Virus record (IMG/VR): IMGVR_UViG_3300042900_000531
Span: 22,199-86,198 of that record
DNA: 64,000 bases
Origin: a virus
Strand: one strand, 5' to 3'
Made by a program: the position numbers and the translations under genes. The notes beneath the pieces are model-generated. The model ran no database searches. It was given only the letters and a program-made list of their open reading frames with translations, and was not told the DNA's origin. Numbering within the stretch: position 1 is the first letter of the stretch; each line of letters opens with the position of its first letter. This document shows, piece after piece, positions 15,593-23,326 of this stretch.

Positions 15593-17971
15593 ATGTTTCA
15601 TGGTATTATCAAACGTAATGATGGCTGGTTCCGGCTCATCACTGCGGTCCCTCTCCTTGAGAATGATAAAGTTCTTGAGGAGTTCGATGGTGGTCCTTAT
15701 TGGCCCGCCTTTCTTGAGCAATTCTTTCCGGATCATTACCGGATCGAAGTGCGAAAGATCCAAAAACAATGGCATGGTGTGGTTCCTTCACAGGATCCTA
15801 CAGCTATGCCAATCCTAGCCAATTCAGAAATCCTGCGTTGGAGCAACTCATCAGATCAGTACACAGTGCGGATCAAAGGTGTGAAGCCCCATCGTGGACG
15901 TACGACAACGTGGCTTGCTGGACTCGATGAGGTTGGTCTTGTGATCAAGAACTCAAAGAAGATGAGCAAGCGGTTGGCTGAAATTGTTCGCATGTCATGC
16001 ATGTGGACATATGATCCCGATGGCAACATCAAGGTTCAAACTATCGACCACCTAGATCTTGGGTACATCGATAGTGATGTAGATGGAATCTCCGCAATCA
16101 GCCAAAGCTTTGCTATACGCTGTGTTGTGAGTAACCATCGTGCATCACGTGAATGGATCAACAAACAGATTGCACTAATCCTTGATGGTCAAACATCAGT
16201 AGTTCAGATCCGAGTCCTCATGAAAGATGGGTTGATCAAGGGCAATGCTCTAGTCCTCCCAGATAAGATGATGGATGGGTACGATATCAAGACCTTTGGT
16301 CCCAACATCAAGCCCGAGATCAGCACTAAGGGTTGGCAGTTTGCTACAATCGAACCGTCGTACTCGGCTATCCCTGTCAAGAGTGATGACCTTACCATGG
16401 CCATCTACCAGAAGGTAAATGGTCTGTATACTCAAGAAGATGTCATTCGTGGCCTAATAGGTACTCTTGAACAAGCAAAGGTCGACCTTGCAGAAGGTAA
16501 CCAATTCAAGTTCATGACTACCTTGGTAGATAACAACAATGCTGTTGCCCAGTATCAAGCTAGTGAGGAAGATGAATTCCGTCGACCTGTCTCTACGCTT
16601 GAGATTGTGCAAAAGGCTGTTCGTGATCTTGATCAAGCTGGAATCCCATTTAATGCAACACAAACACTTCGCTGGTTGACAGTAAATGGTTTGAAGCGGT
16701 CATTCCTTGGTGCTAACGAAGGAAATGAAGGCATGGGCAATGTATGGCGTCATAAGCAGTATCACTGGTTCCCGGTTGAATGGGCATATGCCACTCACGT
16801 AATGACTCAAGAAGCACTCTCAATCTTCGGATTCAAGAATGTGTACAATGACTGTGGCTATTACCACAAGAAGACACACTGCTTTGCGGTACCTGGTAAG
16901 TACTTCGAGAAGAACCACATCAACCATGGTGGGGATGACCTAGACGATACATGGAAGATCCATGTCCGACTAGTTCGCTTTGCTGATGGGAACATCAAGC
17001 TTATGGCGTTCATTCTCCGTAACCCAAATGACTTTGGTGAATGGTCAATGATCCCAATCGAGAACTATGGCCCAGTATTCCATCGGTATACTGCATTCCC
17101 GCCTGTCATTGACTATGAGGAGCTGTTCAAGGCTGTTCCTCAATCTTCGTACCTGGAAGAGAACAATTTGGTTGTTCCCGGAACCCTTCCTGGTAGCTCT
17201 ATTCTGAAGATCAACCCTGAGTATTCTCTGGGAGATGAAGGACGTAGTCGACTAGTGGCAATGGCATTCCCTGGTGGAGTTGGTTCTGCAGTACTGCCCA
17301 AGATCCTTTGGCATGCTCTAATCAACGAATACATCAAGAATCCTGTTGCTCGTAACGAAGACATCATTGACGGCATTGAACAGGGACTCGCTACTGTTGC
17401 TGACGTAAAGCTCATTGCACAATGGGTTGGTGAACTATACCGCCAAATCCGTGAAACAAATGGTCTTAACGGTACCAAGATGGATATGTTCTGGATGGTA
17501 ACTCGTATGCCAGAGGTGCATGCTAAGGACCTTGAAACCACTACGGTTGAAGAGTCTCCTTGGTGCCAGATGCATATCCAACGAGAAATACTGGTGCGAA
17601 CCACTGTTTCCGAAATGTCAGACCACCTGAATGCAACGCTTGTTGAGCCAGAGGTGCTGTTCAATATCCAGTGGACAGAAGAAGAACTGCTCAATGCAGC
17701 TCTAGAACACCAAAAGATCAGTGTTAAGCGTCGCATCATGACTGCAGAAGCATGGGTAGATTACCTATGTGATCTGTTCACTCGTATTGATGACAACCCA
17801 GACAAGGGTGTCGACTACATGAACCGCAAGATACTGGCACTGGCTTATCAGTCATATGTTGCCAAGCGTCAGTATCCGAAGGCCAATCACGACCAGTGGT
17901 TGTACACGTTCAGTGCAAAGAGCCCCAAGCAGCCAATTGATTGGTTCATCCGAGCACTCAACTCAATCTAG
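15593..17971 (+). CDS. Large phage protein, paralogue of 30412-32952; possible divergent two-barrel RNA polymerase, 792 aa
   Basis: Shares ordered motifs with the 846-aa protein: D-G-[LM]-I-K-G-N (K216) followed about 230 residues later by H-G-G-[DH]-D-x-D-D-[TF]-[WF]-K (D449, D451, D452), then R-x-P-N-x-x-G-E. A KG motif followed by an Asp triad recalls the two double-psi beta-barrel RNA polymerases (KG in one barrel, DxDGD in the other; YonO, QDE-1, crAss gp66), but the Gly of DxDGD is missing and the RxP box comes after rather than before it. The polymerase idea is therefore a hypothesis. No strong ribosome-binding site (GCGAGAG). G/C-richer codons than the right half of the window. Confidence 0.7.
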   Translation: MFHGIIKRNDGWFRLITAVPLLENDKVLEEFDGGPYWPAFLEQFFPDHYRIEVRKIQKQWHGVVPSQDPTAMPILANSEILRWSNSSDQYTVRIKGVKPHRGRTTTWLAGLDEVGLVIKNSKKMSKRLAEIVRMSCMWTYDPDGNIKVQTIDHLDLGYIDSDVDGISAISQSFAIRCVVSNHRASREWINKQIALILDGQTSVVQIRVLMKDGLIKGNALVLPDKMMDGYDIKTFGPNIKPEISTKGWQFATIEPSYSAIPVKSDDLTMAIYQKVNGLYTQEDVIRGLIGTLEQAKVDLAEGNQFKFMTTLVDNNNAVAQYQASEEDEFRRPVSTLEIVQKAVRDLDQAGIPFNATQTLRWLTVNGLKRSFLGANEGNEGMGNVWRHKQYHWFPVEWAYATHVMTQEALSIFGFKNVYNDCGYYHKKTHCFAVPGKYFEKNHINHGGDDLDDTWKIHVRLVRFADGNIKLMAFILRNPNDFGEWSMIPIENYGPVFHRYTAFPPVIDYEELFKAVPQSSYLEENNLVVPGTLPGSSILKINPEYSLGDEGRSRLVAMAFPGGVGSAVLPKILWHALINEYIKNPVARNEDIIDGIEQGLATVADVKLIAQWVGELYRQIRETNGLNGTKMDMFWMVTRMPEVHAKDLETTTVEESPWCQMHIQREILVRTTVSEMSDHLNATLVEPEVLFNIQWTEEELLNAALEHQKISVKRRIMTAEAWVDYLCDLFTRIDDNPDKGVDYMNRKILALAYQSYVAKRQYPKANHDQWLYTFSAKSPKQPIDWFIRALNSI

Positions 17972-18070
17972 AGACTATAGGAGCAAATATTATATTGCTT
18001 CTAAAATCTCTTTAGTGCATGTTTAATCTATAGCATGCCAAGATACTCTTCTAAACTGGACTTTCTGTCT

Positions 18071-18081
18071 AAAAAGAAGGG
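18071..18081 (+). promoter_or_regulatory. Repeat element B, copy 1 (AAAAAGAAGGG)
   Basis: 38 bases before the SSB-like gene at 18120, whose own ribosome-binding site (AGGAGG) is separate. One of six copies. Confidence 0.5.
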
Positions 18082-18119
18082 TGATTACCTCATCCATAAC
18101 GACCTTAGGAGGTCCCACA

Positions 18120-18533
18120 ATGTCCCTATCCAAAAAACTCATCTACATCAACACCTCGCCGAAGGTCAACAACAAGGCAGACGGAACTCAGTTCTTTACT
18201 GTCTTGGTCGGGCTCAACAAGTCTGACAACATCGGCAATGCTGAGCGGATCACGATGACCGTGTTTCCAAATCAGCTCGAAGCAATGACCAAGGCATTTG
18301 CCAAGGCCAAGGCAAACGGCGTCAAGCTTGCGTTGTCCTGTGATGAAATCGTCGTCACTGAGGCCAAGTTGAACACATTCATCAACTCAGATGGTGTTCA
18401 GATCTCAGAGCTCCAAGCTTCGTGCTGGGCTCAAGGTCCAAGCCAGTTGACAGTCGTCAGCTCCACAATGTCTATCTCTGATGAGCTTCGTGCTCTTCTG
18501 GGTGACGACGGAGATGACGACCTTCTGGTCTAA
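18120..18533 (+). CDS. Putative SSB-like protein with acidic tail, copy 2, 137 aa
   Basis: Paralogue of the 147-aa product at 14985. TTAGGAGG lies six bases before the ATG; an earlier in-frame ATG at 18081 lacks one. Strand-rich body and a D-D-G-D-D-D-L-L-V tail. High C/G content at third codon positions contrasts with most genes here and suggests abundant product. Copy 1 is under element A and copy 2 under element B, so the pair may be expressed at different times. Confidence 0.6.
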   Translation: MSLSKKLIYINTSPKVNNKADGTQFFTVLVGLNKSDNIGNAERITMTVFPNQLEAMTKAFAKAKANGVKLALSCDEIVVTEAKLNTFINSDGVQISELQASCWAQGPSQLTVVSSTMSISDELRALLGDDGDDDLLV

Positions 18534-18552
18534 CGGCTGGTCAAGTCCCCCT

Positions 18553-18605
18553 GTCCCAGTAGATTCGCATCACAAGTGCGGGTCTGCTGGGACTTCCCCC
18601 TTTTT
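18553..18605 (+). terminator. Strong terminator after SSB-like copy 2
   Basis: GTCCCAGTAGA pairs with TCTGCTGGGAC (one G-T pair) with an inner CGCA/TGCG stem, followed by CCCCCTTTTT. Confidence 0.8.
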
Positions 18606-18648
18606 CTGACTAGTCCTTCAACTAGTGCATACAAAAGAGAATTCTGTC

Positions 18649-18660
18649 AAAAAAGAAGGG
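18649..18660 (+). promoter_or_regulatory. Repeat element B, copy 2 (AAAAAAGAAGGG)
   Basis: 34 bases before the ATG at 18695. Confidence 0.5.
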
Positions 18661-18694
18661 TGTAAGCCCAAAAATATTCCTAAGGAGGAATACC

Positions 18695-18865
18695 ATGTAT
18701 ACAAAACTAGAAAACCTAATCAATGACACTGTTACCCTTATTAATGAGGCAGATAGCATTGTTTCTATGATGGAAAATATCCGTTGGATTTCGCCGGCAG
18801 GTGACTTGTTCATCGAACCACGTGGAACTATTCTCGAGATGATTGAGACCGGTTCCTGGCGGTAA
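18695..18865 (+). CDS. Small helical protein, 56 aa
   Basis: TAAGGAGGA precedes the ATG at ideal distance. Acidic amphipathic N-terminal helix, short strand region, then an acidic helix. No family recognised. Confidence 0.65.
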   Translation: MYTKLENLINDTVTLINEADSIVSMMENIRWISPAGDLFIEPRGTILEMIETGSWR

Positions 18866-18974
18866 AGTTTAAGCATTCTTTATATGCTTAGCTGACAGTC
18901 GATCTGAGTCTTCTGTCAGACTTAAACAAAGTGTCCTAAGCATGACACTGCAAATAACTGCTTCCTATCTGCAT

Positions 18975-19055
18975 GACACCTCCCAGGTTGTGGATAGTCG
19001 GTTCTTTCTTTTCTCGACCGGCTATCCACACTGGTGTGTCTTGTTATTATTTTTT
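18975..19055 (+). terminator. Long hairpin / terminator
   Basis: GACACC and GTGGATAG..CGGT pair with ACCG.CTATCCAC and GGTGTGTC; a T-run (TTATTATTTTTTT) follows. Eight perfect inner pairs make it very stable. 18866-18974 holds no gene. Confidence 0.65.
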
Positions 19056-19091
19056 TATCCCTAATCCATCAATCTCTCAAAGGAAAATACC

Positions 19092-19262
19092 ATGTCCACA
19101 ATTATCAACAGACTACGCTGGCTTTCAGTTGGCGTATACCTCGGAGCATTCCTTGTCTATCTAATAGAAACTTATTCTAAAGAAGATGACAAAACAATAG
19201 ACCTAACACAAAATTGGTCTGACTACAAGCATAACCATCAGAAAGCAGAAACAAATGCGTAA
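19092..19262 (+). CDS. Single-pass membrane protein, 56 aa
   Basis: AAAGGAAAATACC precedes the ATG. Basic N-terminus, one hydrophobic helix (about residues 10-24), then an acidic/polar cytoplasmic or external tail. First of a run of overlapping small genes. Function unknown. Confidence 0.6.
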   Translation: MSTIINRLRWLSVGVYLGAFLVYLIETYSKEDDKTIDLTQNWSDYKHNHQKAETNA

Positions 19263-19359
19263 GCACCTAGCAATAGCATTCACCACAGTGTGTTTCGTAA
19301 TCGGTATTTATACCGGTGACAAAGCACGCTCTACATTCATAAAAAGGAAATACTCATGA
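19255..19359 (+). CDS. Small membrane peptide, 34 aa
   Basis: ATG 19255 overlaps the previous stop and its TGA overlaps the next ATG by 4 bases. One short hydrophobic stretch (AIAFTTVCFVIGIY) between basic ends. The tight overlaps argue for translation. Confidence 0.45.
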   Translation: MRKHLAIAFTTVCFVIGIYTGDKARSTFIKRKYS

Positions 19360-19658
19360 AAGAAATAACCTATCTACAAACATTAGAACTTATTGATCTT
19401 GCGGCACAAGAAGACAGGCTATACCATCACAATGGTGGTCAAGCTTACATTCGCGTGTCTATGGATCTCAATGTCCTTATGATTATTGATCACACCAGCC
19501 TAAACAAAGTAAGAATCGAACTTATGGATGGCACAGAATACTTCAAAGAATGTGTCAACTATAACTACGAACACTCTAAGCGTTTACGCAACCACTCAAC
19601 AACAATGGTGGAATGGTATACAAAACATACGCTGTTAACAGAAATGCAGGCAGTCTAA
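19356..19658 (+). CDS. Hypothetical protein, 100 aa
   Basis: Coupled to the peptide gene by an ATGA overlap, with AAAGGAAA upstream. Helix-strand protein with several His and Tyr residues; no metal motif or family recognised. Its stop overlaps the next ATG (TAATG). Confidence 0.7.
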   Translation: MKEITYLQTLELIDLAAQEDRLYHHNGGQAYIRVSMDLNVLMIIDHTSLNKVRIELMDGTEYFKECVNYNYEHSKRLRNHSTTMVEWYTKHTLLTEMQAV

Positions 19659-19840
19659 TGTGGTACTGGTATATCACTGGCTCAATTACAACAATTACGT
19701 TCTTATCTCTTATTATTAATTATATGTTAGTAACAGGTTTTATGAATGTGGTTGTTCGCCGGCCCCATAAGCAACAACTAAACATTGTTTATAACTGGGA
19801 AGATCACACCGGCCCAATTGAAAGAAAGGTAGCTGGCTAA
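19658..19840 (+). CDS. Single-pass membrane protein, 60 aa
   Basis: ATG sits in TAATG with the previous stop. N-terminal hydrophobic helix of about 25 residues (WYITGSITTITFLSLIINYM), then a basic, polar tail. Continues the coupled chain of small genes. Confidence 0.65.
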   Translation: MWYWYITGSITTITFLSLIINYMLVTGFMNVVVRRPHKQQLNIVYNWEDHTGPIERKVAG

Positions 19841-19962
19841 TGGCAATGTTCATGCTTGGCTTTGTATGCAATTACGCATTCTTAGCCACCATTTATATAA
19901 TCATTAACTCAAACAGAAGCAATAACAATGGTCAGTACATTCCACAGAAGTGGCGTGACTGA
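19840..19962 (+). CDS. Small membrane peptide, 40 aa
   Basis: Starts in a TAATG overlap. N-terminal hydrophobic helix of about 25 residues and a short polar tail ending Q-K-W-R-D. Two adjacent small membrane proteins could act together in the envelope, for instance in lysis or exclusion, but nothing specific shows that. Confidence 0.5.
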   Translation: MAMFMLGFVCNYAFLATIYIIINSNRSNNNGQYIPQKWRD

Positions 19963-20019
19963 TCATTGTATTTGTTTTTTCTCTCTAACTTCTAAAGCGC
20001 TTTTTAATACAGCAAATAC

Positions 20020-20031
20020 AAAAAAGAAGGG
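20020..20031 (+). promoter_or_regulatory. Repeat element B, copy 3 (AAAAAAGAAGGG)
   Basis: Fifteen bases before the 25-aa peptide gene; AAAGGAAA follows directly as its ribosome-binding site. Confidence 0.5.
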
Positions 20032-20045
20032 AAAGGAAACAGTAA

Positions 20046-20123
20046 ATGCTTGATTGGTTACTCGATTTCATCACAGACATCCTAGAATTCATAATTCCAG
20101 GAAAAAATACAGACACACAATAA
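20046..20123 (+). CDS. Amphipathic 25-aa peptide
   Basis: AAGGAAACAGTAA before the ATG. The peptide (Trp/Leu/Ile/Phe with Asp at regular spacing) would form an amphipathic helix, like small membrane-active phage or toxin peptides. It is the first gene after element B copy 3, which favours real expression. Confidence 0.4.
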   Translation: MLDWLLDFITDILEFIIPGKNTDTQ

Positions 20124-20141
20124 ACACAAAAAGGAAACATC

Positions 20142-20384
20142 ATGTCCACAACAGAAAAAACACCCATGGCAGAAAAAACAGCTAAGCTTTTCGGTAAATT
20201 AACCGCAAAAACTATCTCTGCAACTAGCAGCATTACCGGTAAAACGGTAGACGCAATCAAAGTAACACCTTCTAAAACCAGTGATCTCACACGTAGCATC
20301 ACCGGTGCAATTGCAGAAGGTTATCGCGAGGTTCGTCCAGCTGAAGTTGAAGATACTTCTGACTCAAACACAACCACAGCCTAA
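20142..20384 (+). CDS. Thr/Ser/Ala-rich small protein, 80 aa
   Basis: AAAGGAAACATC precedes the ATG. Thr, Ser, Ala and Lys dominate, with the near-repeat S-I-T-G occurring twice and an acidic Thr-rich C-terminus. No family recognised; probably largely unstructured or helical. Confidence 0.65.
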   Translation: MSTTEKTPMAEKTAKLFGKLTAKTISATSSITGKTVDAIKVTPSKTSDLTRSITGAIAEGYREVRPAEVEDTSDSNTTTA

Positions 20385-20399
20385 CACTGCGGTATAAGC

Positions 20400-20410
20400 A
20401 AAAAGAAGGG
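20400..20410 (+). promoter_or_regulatory. Repeat element B, copy 4 (AAAAAGAAGGG)
   Basis: 73 bases before the 333-aa gene. A GTATACCTCAGATATACC inverted repeat directly follows. Confidence 0.5.
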
Positions 20411-20482
20411 TATACCTCAGATATACCTTTTTGCACAATTATTCACAATTATTCAAAATTATACAACTAAGGAGACAGTAAT

Positions 20483-21484
20483 ATGTCTACATCATCCATC
20501 CTCAACAAGTTCGGTCTTTCAAATGACCTATTCTCGGCAATCGCAGAGAACATTGACAACTTGCAATCTACTGCTCGTACACAGAGCCTCGTAGTTGGCA
20601 AAACAGTCAAGTTCACTGGCTCCGTCAATGGCATTGAAGTTCCTGCAGAAGTAACCCTTCGTGAAGCTAACTTGTCACGACTTTCAGTGCTTCGTCAGTC
20701 ATCGCCATACACAGGTAAAGAATACCTTCTTGTCACTGGTGTAATGAACCCTGTCAAGCTTGATATTTCAGTAAACATCGATGGCGAGTCCATGAGTCTT
20801 GTTGATCTCTTGCATGCATTTGTTGGTGATTCTGTTGAACGTTCAAAGTTCGAAGAATCCCTTGCTGCAATGGGCATGAACTACTCAGCCGGTATGCCAT
20901 TGTTCTTCCAGCAATTCGGTGCACATGAAGAAGGTATCAAGCATGCCATCAATGCCTTTAAAACTGCTGGTGCAATCGATGTAACCAATTCCATTGAAAA
21001 TCCTGGTCGCATTGTTGCTGCATACCAACACCAATCAGGTGTTCCAATGACCAGTTTCGAGCTTGGCACAACCGATCGTGAAAAGTCGCGTACCAATCAA
21101 GGTTTCTTGAACCTTGTTGACGCTTCTGTATCAACGTTCCAACGTGTATACCAGCTTCGTCTCGAGGCACATTCGCTTGGCCAGAAGATTTCTGATCTTC
21201 CTCAAGCTAAAGTAAAAGAAGCAGAAGAGAAGCGTAAAGAACTTCTTGCACTGTCTCGCCAATGGGTCAGCAACTGGTCCGGTTCGCAAGAGCGTATCAA
21301 AGTAGAAAAGAATGGTTCAAAGACTCCTCAAAACATCTTTGACCCAGTCAACGCTCCTTGTGGTCGTTTCTCGCTTGCAGTACAAGGCGAAGTCGTTGCA
21401 TGCGATCTCTGGAGTAACTCGGCACGTGCTGAGCAGACTTCAGTTGTCGTTGAAGCAATTGAAAACGAAGAAGATCCCTTCTAA
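20483..21484 (+). CDS. Abundant-type phage protein with SSB-like acidic DPF tail, 333 aa
   Basis: CTAAGGAGACAG precedes the ATG. Strand-rich first half (residues about 38-120), a helical middle with a Lys/Glu coiled-coil segment (about 235-265), and a strand-rich end with one Cys pair. The C-terminus E-N-E-E-D-P-F resembles the acidic tip of bacterial SSB (DDDIPF), which recruits partner proteins. Codon use is C-ending rich. Candidate ssDNA-binding or replication accessory protein; the fold is not recognised. Confidence 0.75.
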   Translation: MSTSSILNKFGLSNDLFSAIAENIDNLQSTARTQSLVVGKTVKFTGSVNGIEVPAEVTLREANLSRLSVLRQSSPYTGKEYLLVTGVMNPVKLDISVNIDGESMSLVDLLHAFVGDSVERSKFEESLAAMGMNYSAGMPLFFQQFGAHEEGIKHAINAFKTAGAIDVTNSIENPGRIVAAYQHQSGVPMTSFELGTTDREKSRTNQGFLNLVDASVSTFQRVYQLRLEAHSLGQKISDLPQAKVKEAEEKRKELLALSRQWVSNWSGSQERIKVEKNGSKTPQNIFDPVNAPCGRFSLAVQGEVVACDLWSNSARAEQTSVVVEAIENEEDPF

Positions 21485-21508
21485 ACTTCGGTAACTGCCA
21501 ACTGTGGG

Positions 21509-21531
21509 GTGCGTATACAGTATAAACGCAC
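21509..21531 (+). terminator. Hairpin GTGCGT/ACGCAC after the 333-aa gene
   Basis: Six perfect pairs, AT-rich but not pure T tail; possible terminator. Confidence 0.45.
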
Positions 21532-21597
21532 ATTTATTATAATTACATAAGATGTTTCTAAACAGTCTTAGTATTTTTTTACAGCTTGTCCTTAGCA

Positions 21598-21603
21598 TTG
21601 ACA
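21598..21603 (+). promoter_or_regulatory. Consensus -35 box TTGACA
   Basis: TTGACA with GATAGGT about 18 bases downstream, weakly -10-like; it would drive the tRNA-like stretch that follows. Confidence 0.3.
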
Positions 21604-21685
21604 ACATAAAAGGCTAGTCGTCGATAGGTAATCAATATTAATGTTCTCGAAAAGGGCCTTGGCCAAAGTACAGATTTAATATTAT

Positions 21686-21713
21686 AATGGTTCGAATCCA
21701 TTTAGACGCACCA
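21686..21713 (+). other. tRNA-like 3' end (T-arm, acceptor strand and CCA)
   Basis: AATGG-TTCGAAT-CCATT is a perfect five-pair T-arm with canonical TTCGA loop, followed by TAGACGC-A-CCA. No matching 5' acceptor strand, D-arm or anticodon arm is found in the 80 bases upstream. GGTGCGT at 21508 could pair with ACGCACC, giving an RNA of about 205 nt. It could be a tRNA remnant, a tRNA-like RNA, or an attachment-site-like tRNA 3' end. Confidence 0.4.
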
Positions 21714-21769
21714 TAGTTACATAAACATATATAATAAAACATTTTTTATTCATACAAAGGAGAATATTA

Positions 21770-21973
21770 ATGACCACACCACAAGAAATCATCCAACAAC
21801 AACAAGAATTAATTGAACAATACAGAGTAGTAGTCAACGCTCATGGTGAAGCACAAGAAAAACTATACCAGTACATCAATCAAATCCACAAACTCCTACT
21901 TACTGATGATCCAGTATCTAAAGAAGTAGCTATAGATCACATCGGCAAACTCGCAGCAAAGGCAAAACAATGA
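21770..21973 (+). CDS. Small coiled-coil protein, 67 aa
   Basis: AAAGGAGAATATTA before the ATG. Gln/Glu-rich heptads across the length. Its stop overlaps the next gene by ATGA, so the two are coupled. No family recognised. Confidence 0.7.
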   Translation: MTTPQEIIQQQQELIEQYRVVVNAHGEAQEKLYQYINQIHKLLLTDDPVSKEVAIDHIGKLAAKAKQ

Positions 21974-22221
21974 GAGATCAACTAACACCATGCATTGTAT
22001 GTGAAAAAGCAGTCATCTACCTATGGCCAGAAGAATTTGGCACAGGTGATACTAATAATCTTAATGGTGCTACACACCTAAACTTTTATTCTGGTTATGG
22101 CTCAGAGTTTGACTGTAACGAGTATCAAGCAATCATCTGTGACGATTGTCTCGACAAAGCAATTCAACGTAACCGAGTACTGTTTGTTAAAGAACATTCT
22201 CTATTTGGTGACAATAATTAA
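21970..22221 (+). CDS. Zinc-ribbon protein, 83 aa
   Basis: C-I-V-C at the N-terminus and C-D-D-C about 45 residues later frame a strand-rich middle, a layout common in small phage zinc proteins of unknown role. Translation is coupled to the coiled-coil gene upstream. Confidence 0.75.
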   Translation: MRDQLTPCIVCEKAVIYLWPEEFGTGDTNNLNGATHLNFYSGYGSEFDCNEYQAIICDDCLDKAIQRNRVLFVKEHSLFGDNN

Positions 22222-22300
22222 CCGTACCAACAAAAATCTAATTAGGCATTGTTATGTATCCCATGTGGTATATAACATGCCTTTTTATTTTTTTCTATAA

Positions 22301-22313
22301 GGCGAGAATCGCC
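22301..22313 (+). repeat. Element C, copy 1: palindrome GGCGAGAATCGCC
   Basis: Perfect GGCGA/TCGCC inverted repeat preceded by a T-run. The same 14 bases (GGCGAGAATCGCCG) recur at 22757. Probably an operator or RNA hairpin. Confidence 0.6.
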
Positions 22314-22370
22314 GAAATTTAAACCTTATTTTAAAGTCGGTATTCGAGCCGTAATTATTTGTCCTACGAG

Positions 22371-22399
22371 TTGATCGCTGGCAATACAACTGATATAGT
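22371..22399 (+). promoter_or_regulatory. Sigma70-like promoter for the 71-aa gene
   Basis: TTGATC at 22371-22376, 17-base spacer, TATAGT at 22394-22399; start codon 45 bases downstream. Confidence 0.45.
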
Positions 22400-22443
22400 T
22401 ATATCGTCTAAGCAGACAACTCACATAAGGAGAAATAATAGAC

Positions 22444-22659
22444 ATGACTCGGCAACACCAATCATCTACGATGAAGAAAGTCCTATCGGAGCTACTCCGG
22501 TTAGGATTTAAAGTTGAAAGAGCAAAGTCGGGCGTATATAAGATTGTTCCCCCCTCTACAATCCAAGGCCCAATGTACACGACACATGGAACAGAATCAG
22601 CCCTGCATCCCATGCGTCGAGACTTTAAAAGATTGTACAATGTAAATCTCCCTGTTTGA
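22444..22659 (+). CDS. Small basic protein, HicA-like layout, 71 aa
   Basis: AAGGAGAAATAATAGAC precedes the ATG. The order helix (KKVLSELLRLGFKVER), strand (GVYKIVPP), turn and C-terminal helix resembles the small alpha-beta fold of HicA-type RNA-binding proteins, but the catalytic His context (G-S-H) is absent and no HicB partner is adjacent. Treat as an uncharacterised nucleic-acid-binding candidate. Confidence 0.6.
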   Translation: MTRQHQSSTMKKVLSELLRLGFKVERAKSGVYKIVPPSTIQGPMYTTHGTESALHPMRRDFKRLYNVNLPV

Positions 22660-23074
22660 GTAATATGCGGACTGAGAAGCCGGTTGTAGGTATGGTGGTT
22701 ACCTACGCCGGCTTTTCGTATGTCCCTAGTTAAAATATTATATTTTTTATTCCTAGGGCGAGAATCGCCGCAATCAAATAATGCTTTACTTACCTATGGT
22801 ATATACATAAATAGGATAGCGACAGTATACCTTTAGGGTAACTATAAGATCAATCCTTGATCCTTTTTGTTAATAAAACCCCATAAGGTAGACCCTCGCA
22901 CAGGGGCACCCATATATAACCTGTATAAACTATACAACCCTATAAATGGATCCTACCCCCTATCCCCCACTAGTCCCCACCACCCACCACTACAATCCCT
23001 CTCTACACAAGTATTATAAATGCTTAATCAAGCTATGAATACAATGTGATAAAACACTGATACAGGAGCTATCT
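22660..23074 (+). other. Intergenic region with terminator, element C copy and C-rich tract
   Basis: No gene seen. It holds a strong terminator (22679-22720: AAGCCGG + GTAGGTA paired with TACCTAC + CCGGCTT), the second GGCGAGAATCGCC palindrome at 22757-22769, an inverted repeat GGATCAA/TTGATCC-type around 22845, and a tract at 22940-23000 with runs CCCCC, CCCCC, CCCC and CCC. Confidence 0.6.
22757..22769 (+). repeat. Element C, copy 2: palindrome GGCGAGAATCGCC
   Basis: Identical to copy 1 and again just after a T-rich stretch; 305 bases before the next gene. Confidence 0.6.
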
Positions 23075-23326
23075 ATGAAACGACTACTTAAGCACATAGG
23101 CCGTACTACAGCCAAGGTTATTAACCGTATTAAGTCTAAAGATACTCCTAGAAAAGTATTAGTATCCTATTGGGCATTAGAGAGCTTTTATTCTGCCGGC
23201 ATTTTCATAACCTTTATGATAGCTGGCATGTATATTCAAGCCTCTATAGCCCTAGCGGTACTAGCCCTACTAACCTACGCCATCCGTGGCGTACTACACA
23301 CAGAAACTTACCAACATGTCCACTAA
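23075..23326 (+). CDS. Membrane protein with two hydrophobic segments, 83 aa
   Basis: AGGAGCTATCT before the ATG. Strongly basic N-terminal 30 residues, then two adjoining hydrophobic helices (about residues 35-70) and a His-containing tail. Overlaps the next gene. Function unknown. Confidence 0.7.
   Translation: MKRLLKHIGRTTAKVINRIKSKDTPRKVLVSYWALESFYSAGIFITFMIAGMYIQASIALAVLALLTYAIRGVLHTETYQHVH

Noticed and set aside
17140-17739. 199-codon minus-strand frame
   Set aside because: Antisense shadow of the 792-aa gene; Ser/Arg-rich composition typical of such shadows.
22444-22659. HicA toxin of a toxin-antitoxin pair
   Set aside because: Fold order is similar but the catalytic His motif and a HicB partner are missing.
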